Below, one piece after another: positions 15,155 to 23,255 of a DNA stretch of 29,272 bases; the first letter of the stretch is position 1, and the number at the start of each line of letters is the position of its first letter. The notes beneath the pieces were generated by a model. The model worked only from the letters and a program-made list of their open reading frames with translations. It was not told the DNA's origin and did not search any database. Source of the stretch: Metarhizobium sp039808465 (lineage in GTDB: Bacteria > Pseudomonadota > Alphaproteobacteria > Rhizobiales > Rhizobiaceae); NCBI GenBank assembly GCA_039808465.1, contig JBDHTA010000034.1, positions 1-29,272 of the forward strand. The letters run 5' to 3'. A program made the position numbers and the translations under genes.

Positions 15155-15339
15155 AACAGCGCGCCATTCAGAAGCGCGGGGAACTGAACCGAGATTTTAA
15201 CTTTGGTGGTATCGTTCGATCGTGCGCGGAGCCTCTGCGCGCGAGCGCTATCGGCTTGCCGACGTTCGGCCCCTGCGGGCTTGAGCGAACGGATTGCCGT
15301 TGCCGGATGCATGCCGCCTGCAAACTGGCAGGATGAACA
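15155..15339 (+). other. Structured 5' leader of the Pot-type operon
   Basis: If transcription starts near 15154 the message has a leader of about 185 bases. It holds CGTTCG-GCCC-CTGC-GGGC-TTGAG-CGAACG (15263-15291), a GC-rich hairpin around 15220-15243, and CCTGC-AAACTG-GCAGG (15317-15332), which covers part of the AGGA ribosome site before the GTG start. No known riboswitch class was recognised. A short frame 15139-15336 begins inside the -10 and is not called. Confidence 0.35.
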
Positions 15340-16413
15340 GTGTCGGCCGTTCTTCAACTTTCCAATGTCGTGAAGGCCTATGGTGACCTGAGGGCGCTCA
15401 ACGGGATCGACCTGGCGCTGCCCGACGATTCCTACGTCTCGCTGCTGGGGCCGAGCGGGTCCGGCAAGACGACGCTGCTGCGGGTGATCGCAGGCTTCGA
15501 GCAGCCGGAAAGCGGCGCGATCCGGTTTTCCGGCAAGGATGTGACGCATACGCCGCCGCACCAGCGCAATATCGGCTTCGTCTTCCAGAACTTCGCCCTG
15601 TTCCCGCATCTGTCGGTCTACGACAACATCGCCTTCGGGCTCATCAACCGCGCGGTCGATCCGGTGACGGACATGAAGCTGGTGGACCGCAAGGTGCGCG
15701 ACATGATTGCGCTGGTCGGGCTCGCCGGTCTCGAGGACCGCGCCACCACACAGATTTCCGGCGGCCAGAAGCAGCGCGTCGCATTGGCGCGCACGCTGGT
15801 CACCGAGCCGCAGATGGTGCTGCTCGACGAGCCGCTCGGCGCGCTCGACGCCAATCTGCGCGCCCGCATGCGCAGCGAGCTGCGCATGATCCGCGAACGC
15901 TGCGGCGTGACCTTCCTGCATGTGACCGGCAGCGAGACGGAAGCGCTCGCCATGGGCGACACCGTCTTGGTGCTCGACCGGGCGCGCATCGCCCAGCAGG
16001 GCGATTCCGACACCATCTACAACCGCCCCTGTTCACCGGCGGTCGCCCGCTTCCTCAACTGTTACAACCTGTTTGCGGGCAGGATGGCCGATGGCGGATT
16101 TGCAAGCGCGCAAGGCCTGCTCGGCTTTCGGGGAGAGCCGCAGAAGGCGGCCGATCCGGCCTACGCCATCCGCTACGACCGCATCGACATCCGCCCGGCA
16201 GGCGCCTCCGCAGCCGCCGACGAGGTGCAGATCGAGGGCACGTTCATCGCCAGCGAATATACCGGCTCGGCCGTCAACGCCTTCTTCTCGCTGGATGACG
16301 GCAAGGTGTTCGAGGTGGAGGCGCATCTCAGCCACCGGGCCCCGGACAATTACGAATCGCACAAGCGCTATGCGCTGGCCTGGAAGAAGGAGGACGCCCT
16401 TGTCTTCGCCTGA
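15340..16413 (+). CDS. Pot-type ABC transporter ATP-binding protein lacking the switch histidine
   Basis: This 357-residue ATPase of the PotA/FbpC class has a C-terminal TOBE-like region (about 245-355). Walker A GPSGSGKTT (37-45), Q-loop VFQNFALFP (81-89), signature ISGGQ (139-143), Walker B MVLLDE (159-164) and D-loop GALDANL are intact. The H-loop, normally VTHDQ, reads VTGSE: position 197 is Gly, so the switch histidine needed for normal hydrolysis is absent. GTG at 15340 follows AGGA and is the start that gives the usual N terminus. It leads the operon before two permeases, and a second ATPase with a normal H-loop occurs at 21163. The two may form an asymmetric pair, or this copy may be slow or regulatory. 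Confidence 0.93.
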   Translation: MSAVLQLSNVVKAYGDLRALNGIDLALPDDSYVSLLGPSGSGKTTLLRVIAGFEQPESGAIRFSGKDVTHTPPHQRNIGFVFQNFALFPHLSVYDNIAFGLINRAVDPVTDMKLVDRKVRDMIALVGLAGLEDRATTQISGGQKQRVALARTLVTEPQMVLLDEPLGALDANLRARMRSELRMIRERCGVTFLHVTGSETEALAMGDTVLVLDRARIAQQGDSDTIYNRPCSPAVARFLNCYNLFAGRMADGGFASAQGLLGFRGEPQKAADPAYAIRYDRIDIRPAGASAAADEVQIEGTFIASEYTGSAVNAFFSLDDGKVFEVEAHLSHRAPDNYESHKRYALAWKKEDALVFA

Positions 16414-16461
16414 GCCCCTGTTGCGCCGCCGCCTCCCAACCCGTTCGCGGAGAATTGCGAG

Positions 16462-17361
16462 ATGACCATGACCGCCATCACCGAAGAAACCGAAACCGGC
16501 AAGGCCGCGTCCGCGCGCCCGTCCGGCAAGACGCTGTGGCTGCTTGCGCCGGGCGTGTTGTGGATGCTGCTCTTCCTCGTCCTGCCGCTCGCGATGATGC
16601 TCTACGTGTCGTTCTGGACGCAGACCACCTTCAAGATCGAGCCGACGCTGACGCTGAAGAGCTGGGTCACCTTCTTTACCTCCGAAACCTATCTGGGCGC
16701 GCTGTGGACCACCGTGCGCATCTGGCTGATCGTGCTCGTCGCAACGATCGTGGTCGGCTATCCGGCGGCGCTGTTCGTCGGCCTGTTCGTCAAGAACAAG
16801 ACGTTGCAGACCGTGCTGCTGGTGCTCTGCGTCATTCCGTTCTGGACCTCCTTCCTCATCCGCGTGCTGGCCTGGCGGCCGATGCTCGGCAAGGAAGGCG
16901 CCATCAACATGATCCTCATGAAGATCGGCGTCATCACCCAGCCGATCGAGGTGCTGCTGTTTTCGGAGCTTTCGGTCATTATCGGCATGACGCAGATCTA
17001 CTGCGTGTTCATGGTCGGCCCGATCGCCTTCATGCTCGGGCGCATCGATCCCTCGATCATCGAGGCGGCCAAGGATCTCGGCGCCGGTTTCTGGCGGATC
17101 TTCCGCACCATCATCCTGCCGCTCTCCATGCCGGGCGTGGTCGTCGGCGCCATCTTCGTGTCGGTCATGGTTCTCGGTGAATTCGCCACCTCGGCCGCCC
17201 TTTCGGGCCGCAAGGTGAACCTGCTCGGCAACATCATCGTCACCCAGGTCGGATCGCTGAAATGGGCCTTCGCGGCGGTGGCCGGGGTCGTCCTCACCAT
17301 CCTCATGGGCGCAGTCGTCGCGGCTCTCCTGCGGGTCGTCGATCTCAGGAAGGAGCTTTGA
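16462..17361 (+). CDS. Pot-type ABC transporter permease (PotB-like)
   Basis: This 299-residue inner-membrane permease of the spermidine/putrescine type I importer class has about six membrane segments. The first follows a polar N terminus (LWLLAPGVLWMLLFLVLPLAMMLYVSF), and the coupling loop EAAKDLGAGFWRIFRTIILPLSMPGVVVG (about 199-227) contains the EAA---G motif. Start ATG 16462 is preceded by AATTGCGAG and a second ATG lies two codons on. It forms the pore with the next gene, which begins three bases after its stop behind AAGGAG. Confidence 0.94.
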   Translation: MTMTAITEETETGKAASARPSGKTLWLLAPGVLWMLLFLVLPLAMMLYVSFWTQTTFKIEPTLTLKSWVTFFTSETYLGALWTTVRIWLIVLVATIVVGYPAALFVGLFVKNKTLQTVLLVLCVIPFWTSFLIRVLAWRPMLGKEGAINMILMKIGVITQPIEVLLFSELSVIIGMTQIYCVFMVGPIAFMLGRIDPSIIEAAKDLGAGFWRIFRTIILPLSMPGVVVGAIFVSVMVLGEFATSAALSGRKVNLLGNIIVTQVGSLKWAFAAVAGVVLTILMGAVVAALLRVVDLRKEL

Positions 17362-17363
17362 TC

Positions 17364-18209
17364 ATGAACGCAAGCGGCATCAAGTTCGGCCTTGGCGTCT
17401 ATACCACGCTCTTTCTCGTCTTCCTCTACGGCCCTCTCGTCGTACTCGCCATCCTGTCGTTCCAGACGGGGCCGGAGGGCGGGCCGCAGTTTCCCATCAT
17501 CGAATGGTCGACCTACTGGTACAAGCATCTCTTCGGCCTGACGCCGCCCTCGCGCATCGCGCCGCTGCCGATCGATCAGGGGCTCGGCCGCTCGATGCTG
17601 CTGGCGATGATGACCATGGTGGTCTCCACCATCCTCGGCGTCACCGCCGCGCAGGCCTTCCGCCGCAGGTTCACCGGTTCCGGCGTGGTCTTCTATCTGA
17701 TCGTGCTCGGCATGATGGTTCCCGGCGTGCTGGTCGGCCTCGGCATGGCGCTGGTTGCCAACACGCTCGGCATCGAGCGCCACTGGTGGGGCACGGCCTT
17801 CGTCCTGCACGTCGTCTATACCTTCCCCTTCGCCTTCCTGGTGATGCTGGCGATCTTCAACCGCTTCGATTCCAGCGTCGAGGAAGCCGCCTGGTCGCTC
17901 GGCGTCAGCCCGGCCCGCACCTTCCGCAAGATCACCTTCCCGCTGATCTTCCCGGGCGTGCTGTCGGCCATGCTGTTCGCCTTCACGCTGTCCTATGACG
18001 AGTTTTCCCGCACGCTGTTCGCCTCCGGCCGCGACCTGACGCTGCCGCTGGCCATCTACGGCACCTTCTCCGTGGAAGTGCATCCCAATGTCTTCGCCTT
18101 CGGGGTTCTGACCACCCTGTTCTCGTTCGCGCTGCTTTCCGTCTACGCAGTGCTGATGGGGCTTTCCGTGCGCCGCGCCAAGCGCATCGCCGTTCAGGAG
18201 GAAGCATGA
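17364..18209 (+). CDS. Pot-type ABC transporter permease (PotC-like)
   Basis: This 281-residue second permease begins MNASGIKFGLGVYTTLFLVFLYGPLVVLAILSFQ, typical of PotC, and carries the EAA loop VEEAAWSLGVSPARTFRKITFPLIFPGVLSAM (about 172-203). The ATG at 17364 follows a strong AAGGAG site, and the longer open frame upstream is shadow of the first permease. Its stop overlaps the following SDR start by four bases. It works with the permease at 16462-17361 to pass ligand delivered by the Tat-exported binding protein at 19828. Confidence 0.94.
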   Translation: MNASGIKFGLGVYTTLFLVFLYGPLVVLAILSFQTGPEGGPQFPIIEWSTYWYKHLFGLTPPSRIAPLPIDQGLGRSMLLAMMTMVVSTILGVTAAQAFRRRFTGSGVVFYLIVLGMMVPGVLVGLGMALVANTLGIERHWWGTAFVLHVVYTFPFAFLVMLAIFNRFDSSVEEAAWSLGVSPARTFRKITFPLIFPGVLSAMLFAFTLSYDEFSRTLFASGRDLTLPLAIYGTFSVEVHPNVFAFGVLTTLFSFALLSVYAVLMGLSVRRAKRIAVQEEA

Positions 18210-18946
18210 TGTCCGGTATTTCCACCATCGTCACCGGCGCGGGGTCCGGCATCGGGCGGGCGATCGCCGAACGGCTCGGCGCCGATGGCTACAGGGTTCT
18301 CGTCAACGATCTGTCGCCGGAGCGCGCCGAAACGGTCGCGGCGGACATCCGGGCGAAGGGCGGCGTCGCCGTTGCCTTTGCCGGTGACGTCTCCTCGGAG
18401 GCGGACGCGGCCTCGATCCACAAGGCGGCCGTTGACGCGCATGGCGCGGTCGGCCTCCTGGTCAACAATGCCGGGATCGCCCATCAGGCGCTGTTCGAAA
18501 ATCTCGAGGTTCGCGACTTCGACCGAATGTTCGCCGTGCATGTGCGCGGCACCTTCCTGATGAGCCGGGCGGTTCTCGGGCCGATGCTTGCGGCGGGCAA
18601 GGGCGTGATCGTCAACATCGCCTCGCAGCTCGGCCAGATCGGCGGCATCGAGCTTTCCCACTATTCCGGCGCCAAGGCGGCCATCATCGGCATGACCAAG
18701 TCGCTGGCGCGCGAGGTGTCGAGCCGGGGCGTGCGCGTCAATGCCGTCGCGCCCGGCCCGATCAACACGCCGCTCGTGATGGAACTCTCGCCGGAATGGC
18801 GCGAGCGCAAGAAATCCGAACTGCCGCTCGGCCGCTTCGGGGAGCCGGAGGAAGTGGCCGCCGCCGTGGCCTTCCTCGCCTCCGACGCGGCGAGCCTGTT
18901 CGTGGGCCAGACGCTTGGCCCGAACTCCGGCGATGTCATGCTTTGA
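18206..18946 (+). CDS. Short-chain dehydrogenase/reductase (first of two)
   Basis: This 246-residue NAD(P)-dependent oxidoreductase has a Rossmann fold. Cofactor loop VTGAGSGIGRAIA (7-19), NNAG (about 86-89), catalytic Ser in NIASQLGQIGG, and YSGAK (Tyr/Lys) followed by the VNAVAPGPINTPLV turn are all present. Asp in VLVNDLSPE after the second strand favours NAD(H). It overlaps the permease stop by four bases and is followed by a second SDR after 13 bases. Being inside a transport and hydrolase operon, it probably oxidises a hydroxyl or reduces a keto group of the imported compound; labelling it FabG would be misleading. Confidence 0.93.
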   Translation: MMSGISTIVTGAGSGIGRAIAERLGADGYRVLVNDLSPERAETVAADIRAKGGVAVAFAGDVSSEADAASIHKAAVDAHGAVGLLVNNAGIAHQALFENLEVRDFDRMFAVHVRGTFLMSRAVLGPMLAAGKGVIVNIASQLGQIGGIELSHYSGAKAAIIGMTKSLAREVSSRGVRVNAVAPGPINTPLVMELSPEWRERKKSELPLGRFGEPEEVAAAVAFLASDAASLFVGQTLGPNSGDVML

Positions 18947-18959
18947 AGGGATGAAAACC

Positions 18960-19727
18960 ATGTCAGCAAGCGAAAAGCGTATCGTTATCGTCACCGGGGC
19001 CGGGATCGGCATCGGTCAGGCCGCGGCAAAGGCGTTCGCGGCGCTCGGCGATCATGTCGTCGTCACCGACATTCTGGAAAAGGAAGGCCGGGAAACGGCC
19101 GAGGCCATTCTGGCGTCGGGCGGCTCCGCCGAATTCCAGCATTATGACGTCCGCTCCACCGAGCGGACCGGCGCACTGGTCGCCGATATCGAGGCGCGGC
19201 ACGGCCGGATCGACGTCATCGTCGCCAATGCCGGGATCGCCCACAGAACCCCGCTCGCCGATTTGACGGACGAGAAGTGGGATCTGACCTTCGATATCGA
19301 CCTGAAGGGCATTTTCCGGCTGGTGCGGGCGGCAGCACCGGGCATGCGCGCGCGCAGGTCCGGCAGCGTCGTCGCGCTCTCCTCGATCATGGGCGTCGCC
19401 TATGGCTGGGACGAGCATGTGCATTATTCGGCGGCCAAGTCCGGCGTGATCGGGCTGGTGCGCGGACTGGCCGTCGAGCTTGCCCGCGACGGCGTGCGCG
19501 TCAACGGCGTCGCGCCCGGCTACATCCGCACCGCGCAACTGCTGTCCGAGGAAAACTCGCTTGGCCCCGCTGGCGCTGAAAAGGCGGCCGAATTCATCCC
19601 GATGGGGCGGCTGGGCGCGCCCGAGGATATCGCGGATGTCATCGCGTTTCTGGCCTCGAAGGCCGCGAGATACATGACCGGCCAGGTGCTGGTCGTGGAT
19701 GGTGGCCTCCTCGTGGGGCGGTACTGA
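18960..19727 (+). CDS. Short-chain dehydrogenase/reductase (second of two)
   Basis: This 255-residue classical SDR has VTGAGIGIGQAAA at the N terminus, VANAGIAH (about 87-94), the catalytic Ser in LSSIMG, YSAAKSG (Tyr/Lys) and VNGVAPGYIRTAQLL, ending in the usual YMTGQVLVVDGG. Asp in VVVTDILEK suggests NAD(H). I use ATG 18960, nine bases after AAGGG, rather than ATG 18951, which would touch the ribosome site. It is a paralogue of the preceding SDR; two in a row suggest two redox steps or a heteromeric enzyme. Confidence 0.92.
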   Translation: MSASEKRIVIVTGAGIGIGQAAAKAFAALGDHVVVTDILEKEGRETAEAILASGGSAEFQHYDVRSTERTGALVADIEARHGRIDVIVANAGIAHRTPLADLTDEKWDLTFDIDLKGIFRLVRAAAPGMRARRSGSVVALSSIMGVAYGWDEHVHYSAAKSGVIGLVRGLAVELARDGVRVNGVAPGYIRTAQLLSEENSLGPAGAEKAAEFIPMGRLGAPEDIADVIAFLASKAARYMTGQVLVVDGGLLVGRY

Positions 19728-19738
19728 ACCGCGCCGAA

Positions 19739-19762
19739 GGCCGGAGCCGAAAACCTCCGGCC
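19739..19762 (+). repeat. Hairpin before the Pot-type binding-protein gene
   Basis: GGCCGGAG and CTCCGGCC form a perfect eight-base stem with an eight-base loop, 12 bases after the SDR stop. A second weaker pairing (GTTCC 19784-19788 with GGAAC 19803-19807, enclosing palindrome GGAGCGCTCC) follows. With the hairpin at 21075 these bracket the binding-protein cistron, consistent with a processed, stabilised segment. Confidence 0.5.
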
Positions 19763-19827
19763 GCTGGCGGCAAACAAGAGGGCGTTCCGCGGAGCGCTCC
19801 CGGGAACAATCAGAACTGGAGAAGAGA

Positions 19828-21060
19828 ATGTCCAAGATGGAAATGAATCGCCGCTCGCTCCTGAAGCGGTCCGCAGGCGCCATGGCGCTCGCCATGGGCG
19901 CGGGTACGCCCTTCCTCTCGTCACGTCTGGCTTACGCCCAGGCAACCGATCTCGCCAGCCAGCAGTTGCGCACGATCGGCCTTTCCACCACCGTTCAGGA
20001 GCGCATTCTCGAAACCTTCAAGGAGAAGTATGGCGTCGGCTCCGTCTCCGGAACCGCCTCCACTTTCCCGGACGCGCAGACCAAGATCCTCTCCGGTTCG
20101 AACGATTACGACTGCTGGGAAATCATCGCCGAGCGCCTTCCCTCGATCGTCATGACCAACAATGTCGCGCCCATTCCGGCAGCCGAGCTGAAGAACTGGA
20201 ACAGCATCCGCGATACCTTCACCACCGCAAGCGACAAGTGGGACCGCAGCGCCCAGATCGTCGGCCAGATCTGGACCGACGAAACGCAGACCATGCTGAA
20301 CATGGTGCCGACCGTCTACAACTACGATTCCATCGGCTACAATCCCGACGTCCTCTCCGAAGAAGAAGCCAACACCTGGACCGCGATCTTCGATTCCAAG
20401 TGGCGCGGCAAGTCGGGCCTGAATACCGATCCGCTGATCGCCATCGGCCAGGCCATCCTCGCCATGAATTCGCTCGGCATGCTGGAAGCCAAGAACCCCG
20501 GCAACCCGACGGCGCAGGAAATCGACGAGGCGGCCGCCTTCCTCATCTCCAAGAAGAAAGAAGGCCAGTTCCGCGCTCTCTGGGGCGATTTCGGCGAACT
20601 CGTCAACTTCATGGCCTCGGGCGAAATGGTCGTCTGCGACGCCTGGCAACCGGCCGTCATGGCGGTCAAGGCGCAGGGCAAGCCCGCCCGCTACGCCTCG
20701 CCGAAGGAAGGCACCCGCGGCTGGGCGATCGGCCCGTCGATGATCGCCTCCACCAAGAGCCGCGAAGCCGTCATCGCCTATGCCGACTACTGGCTCTCCG
20801 GCGAGCCGGGCATCACCGTTTCCGAGCAGGGCTATTACTCGCCGTCCACCAACATCAAGGAGGCGATGTCGCCGGAGAAATACGCGTTCTGGTACGAGGG
20901 CCAGCCCTGGGTCGGCGCGGCCGAACGCGGCATCAAGGAAGGCGATCTGCGCGACGGCGGCTCGCTGGAGGAGCGCTCGAAGAAGGTCGCCTACTGGCAC
21001 CAGTGGCCGGATGAATACGATCATCTCGTGCAGAAGTGGGACGAATTCCTGAACGCATGA
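19828..21060 (+). CDS. Pot-type extracellular solute-binding protein, Tat-exported
   Basis: This is a 410-residue periplasmic binding protein of the PotD/PotF type II class. The N terminus has a twin-arginine signal: NRRSLLKRS (7-15), hydrophobic AGAMALAMGAG and cleavage after AYAQA near residue 39, so it should be exported folded. Start 19828 follows GGAGAAGAG. It is related along its whole length to the leaderless protein at 24654-25874: PTVYNYDSIGYNPDV versus PTTHNFDSFAYRTDV, GYYSPSTN versus GYYISTPH, and both end in a helix with DEYDHLVQKW / DEHNYLVRRW. It supplies ligand to the permeases at 16462-18209. Hairpins lie on both sides of the gene. Confidence 0.94.
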   Translation: MSKMEMNRRSLLKRSAGAMALAMGAGTPFLSSRLAYAQATDLASQQLRTIGLSTTVQERILETFKEKYGVGSVSGTASTFPDAQTKILSGSNDYDCWEIIAERLPSIVMTNNVAPIPAAELKNWNSIRDTFTTASDKWDRSAQIVGQIWTDETQTMLNMVPTVYNYDSIGYNPDVLSEEEANTWTAIFDSKWRGKSGLNTDPLIAIGQAILAMNSLGMLEAKNPGNPTAQEIDEAAAFLISKKKEGQFRALWGDFGELVNFMASGEMVVCDAWQPAVMAVKAQGKPARYASPKEGTRGWAIGPSMIASTKSREAVIAYADYWLSGEPGITVSEQGYYSPSTNIKEAMSPEKYAFWYEGQPWVGAAERGIKEGDLRDGGSLEERSKKVAYWHQWPDEYDHLVQKWDEFLNA

Positions 21061-21074
21061 TCATGACTGCCAAC

Positions 21075-21100
21075 CCCTTCCCCGGTTTTCCGGGGGAGGG
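21075..21100 (+). repeat. GC-rich hairpin after the Pot-type binding-protein gene
   Basis: CCCTTCCCCGG and CCGGGGGAGGG form an 11-base stem (one G-U) with a TTTT loop, 14 bases after the stop. It resembles the palindromes at 1176 and 4294, and like the latter it follows a binding-protein gene within an ABC operon. No T-run follows the stem. Confidence 0.6.
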
Positions 21101-21162
21101 CATCGACACGACTTCGCGGCCTGATCCGAGCCGATCAGCAAGCGCCAATCCGGAGAGCCAGG

Positions 21163-22272
21163 ATGATTTTCGACCTCGAACTGAAGAAGGTGGGCAAGGT
21201 TTACGACAACGGCACCACCGCTGTCAGCGAATTCGACCTGTCGGTCAGCAAGGGCGAGTTCATCGCGTTTCTCGGCCCGTCCGGCTGCGGCAAGACGACG
21301 ACGCTGCGCATGATCGCGGGGTTCGAGAGCATTTCGTCCGGCGACATGATGATCAAGGGCGCGCGGATGAACGACGTGCCGCCGGAGCGGCGCCCGACTT
21401 CGATGATCTTCCAGAGCTACGCGCTGTTTCCGCATATGAGCGTGCGCCGCAATGTCGGTTACGGCCTCGAGGTCAAGGGAATGCCGAAGGCCGAGCGCGA
21501 CGCCAAGGTCGATCGCATCCTTGCCACGCTCGGGCTGGAGGATATCGCCGAGCGCAAGACCGACAAGCTGTCGGGCGGCCAGCGCCAGCGCATCGCGCTT
21601 GCCCGCGGCCTTGTCGTCGAGCCCGATATCCTGCTGCTCGACGAGCCGCTGGGCGCGCTCGACGCCAATCTGCGCAAGGCGATCCAGAACGAATTGAAGC
21701 TCCTGCAAAAGACGCTGGGCGTGACCTTCATCTTCGTCACGCACGCGCAGTCGGAGGCGCTCGCGCTTTCGGACCGCATCGTCGTGATGAACCAGGGCCG
21801 CGTCGAGCAGATCAGCCCGCCGCACCAGCTCTATACCCGCCCGAACACGCCTTTCGTCGCCCAGTTCATCGGGCGCAACACCATCTTTTCCGGCGAGGTG
21901 CGGCAGGCCGACGGGGAAAACGCCGTCGTCACCACCCCGGCGGGCGTGCTTTCCGGCCGCATCAACGGCGCCGTCGCCAGCAAGGCGAAGGTGAACCTCG
22001 TCGTGCCCGCCGAAGCGATCGAGATCCATGCCGCCTCGGAAACCGGGCGCGGCCGCGCCGCCACCGAATTCGGCGGCAATGTCATCGATGCGAAAATCAC
22101 GCGCTCCGATGTCGTCGGCCATCTGGCGCAACTGACGGCGGCCCTGCCGGACGGCCGGGCCATCTCGCTGGAAGCGCATGTCGACAAGTACCGTCCCGGC
22201 GCCTTTGCGGCGGGATCCGACGTCCTGCTCTCATGGAAACCCTCCGAGGCAACCGTCATCCCGGCCCACTGA
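21163..22272 (+). CDS. Pot-type ABC transporter ATP-binding protein (canonical)
   Basis: This 369-residue PotA/FbpC-class ATPase has Walker A GPSGCGKTT (38-46), Q-loop IFQSYALFP (82-90), signature LSGGQ (136-140), Walker B ILLLDEP (156-162) and switch His194 in FVTHAQSEAL. A TOBE-type domain occupies about 240-365. The ATG at 21163 has GGAG with seven-base spacing. It is the second ATPase in one operon and, unlike the copy at 15340, has a complete H-loop, so it is probably the main motor. Some members of this class also bind substrate or regulators through the C-terminal domain. Confidence 0.94.
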   Translation: MIFDLELKKVGKVYDNGTTAVSEFDLSVSKGEFIAFLGPSGCGKTTTLRMIAGFESISSGDMMIKGARMNDVPPERRPTSMIFQSYALFPHMSVRRNVGYGLEVKGMPKAERDAKVDRILATLGLEDIAERKTDKLSGGQRQRIALARGLVVEPDILLLDEPLGALDANLRKAIQNELKLLQKTLGVTFIFVTHAQSEALALSDRIVVMNQGRVEQISPPHQLYTRPNTPFVAQFIGRNTIFSGEVRQADGENAVVTTPAGVLSGRINGAVASKAKVNLVVPAEAIEIHAASETGRGRAATEFGGNVIDAKITRSDVVGHLAQLTAALPDGRAISLEAHVDKYRPGAFAAGSDVLLSWKPSEATVIPAH

Positions 22273-22311
22273 CCATTTCAAGCAGAAAAGCACCAGAGAA
22301 GGAGATACCCC

Positions 22312-23193
22312 ATGGCAAAGGAAATTTTTTGCAGCTTCGGCATCGACGTCGATGCCGTCGCGGGCTGGCTTGGTTCCTATGGCGGCGAGGATTCGCCTGA
22401 CGATATCTCGCGCGGCCTGTTTGCCGGTGAAGTCGGCAGCATGCGGCTGCTGAAGCTGTTCGAGCGTTTCGGCATCAAGACGACATGGTTCATTCCCGGC
22501 CACTCGATCGAAACCTTCCCCGAGCAGATGCAGGCCGTGGCCGATGCCGGTCACGAGATCGGCATTCACGGCTACACCCACGAAAACCCGATCGCGATGA
22601 CGCGGGAGCAGGAAACCGAGGTGCTCGACAAGTGCATCGATCTGGTGACCAGGCTTTCCGGCAAGCGCCCGACCGGCTACGTGGCCCCGTGGTGGGAGTT
22701 TTCCAACGTCACCAACGAACTCCTGCTGGAGCGCGGCATCAAGTACGATCACTCCCTGATGCACAACGACTTCACGCCCTATTACGTGCGCGTGGGCGAT
22801 AGCTGGACCAAGATCGACTATTCCAGGAAGCCCTCGGACTGGATGGTTCCGCTGAAGCGCGGCCACGAGACAGACCTCATCGAAATCCCGGCGTCCTGGT
22901 ATCTGGACGACCTGCCGCCGATGATGTTCATCAAGAAGTCGCCGAACAGCCACGGCTTCGTCAATCCGCACGATATCGAGCAGATGTGGCGCGACCAGTT
23001 CGACTGGGTCTATCGTGAAATGGATTACGCCGTCTTCCCGATCACGATCCATCCGGATGTCGCGGGCCGCCCGCAGGTGCTGATGATGCTGGAACGTCTC
23101 TATAGCTACATGATCAAGCATCCGGGCGTGAAATTCGTTACCATGAACGAAATGGCCGACGACTTCGCCAAGCGCTTCCCGCGCAAGAAGTAA
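22312..23193 (+). CDS. Polysaccharide-deacetylase-fold hydrolase, probable cyclic imide hydrolase (imidase)
   Basis: This 293-residue enzyme has the NodB/CE4 fold and no signal peptide, so it acts in the cytoplasm and not on cell wall. Metal-binding residues fitting the fold are Asp12/Asp14 (FGIDVDA) and His86/His90 (HEIGIHGYTH). A long loop after residue 20 (GSYGGEDSPDD) replaces the usual DDGP. Length and layout fit PuuE-type allantoinases and, better, the roughly 293-residue metal-dependent bacterial imidases that open cyclic imides to half-amides; the second assignment is from memory of the family. An ideal AAGGAG site precedes the ATG, suggesting high expression. Neighbours (CobW GTPase, amidase, importer) fit ring opening followed by amide hydrolysis. 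Confidence 0.8.
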   Translation: MAKEIFCSFGIDVDAVAGWLGSYGGEDSPDDISRGLFAGEVGSMRLLKLFERFGIKTTWFIPGHSIETFPEQMQAVADAGHEIGIHGYTHENPIAMTREQETEVLDKCIDLVTRLSGKRPTGYVAPWWEFSNVTNELLLERGIKYDHSLMHNDFTPYYVRVGDSWTKIDYSRKPSDWMVPLKRGHETDLIEIPASWYLDDLPPMMFIKKSPNSHGFVNPHDIEQMWRDQFDWVYREMDYAVFPITIHPDVAGRPQVLMMLERLYSYMIKHPGVKFVTMNEMADDFAKRFPRKK

Positions 23194-23255
23194 GATGCGG
23201 ACGGCCGGCGGCTGGCAAAAGGCCGCCGGTCCTTCGACAAGGACGGGGACGACAG

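Noticed and set aside
15139..15336. A 65-codon frame ending three bases before the Pot-type ATPase start
   Set aside because: Its ATG begins inside the region of the predicted promoter -10, it has no ribosome site, and the product has no recognisable feature.
18206..19727. Annotating the two SDRs as fatty-acid FabG reductases
   Set aside because: Motifs show only the SDR class; operon context is catabolic, so a FabG label is not supported.
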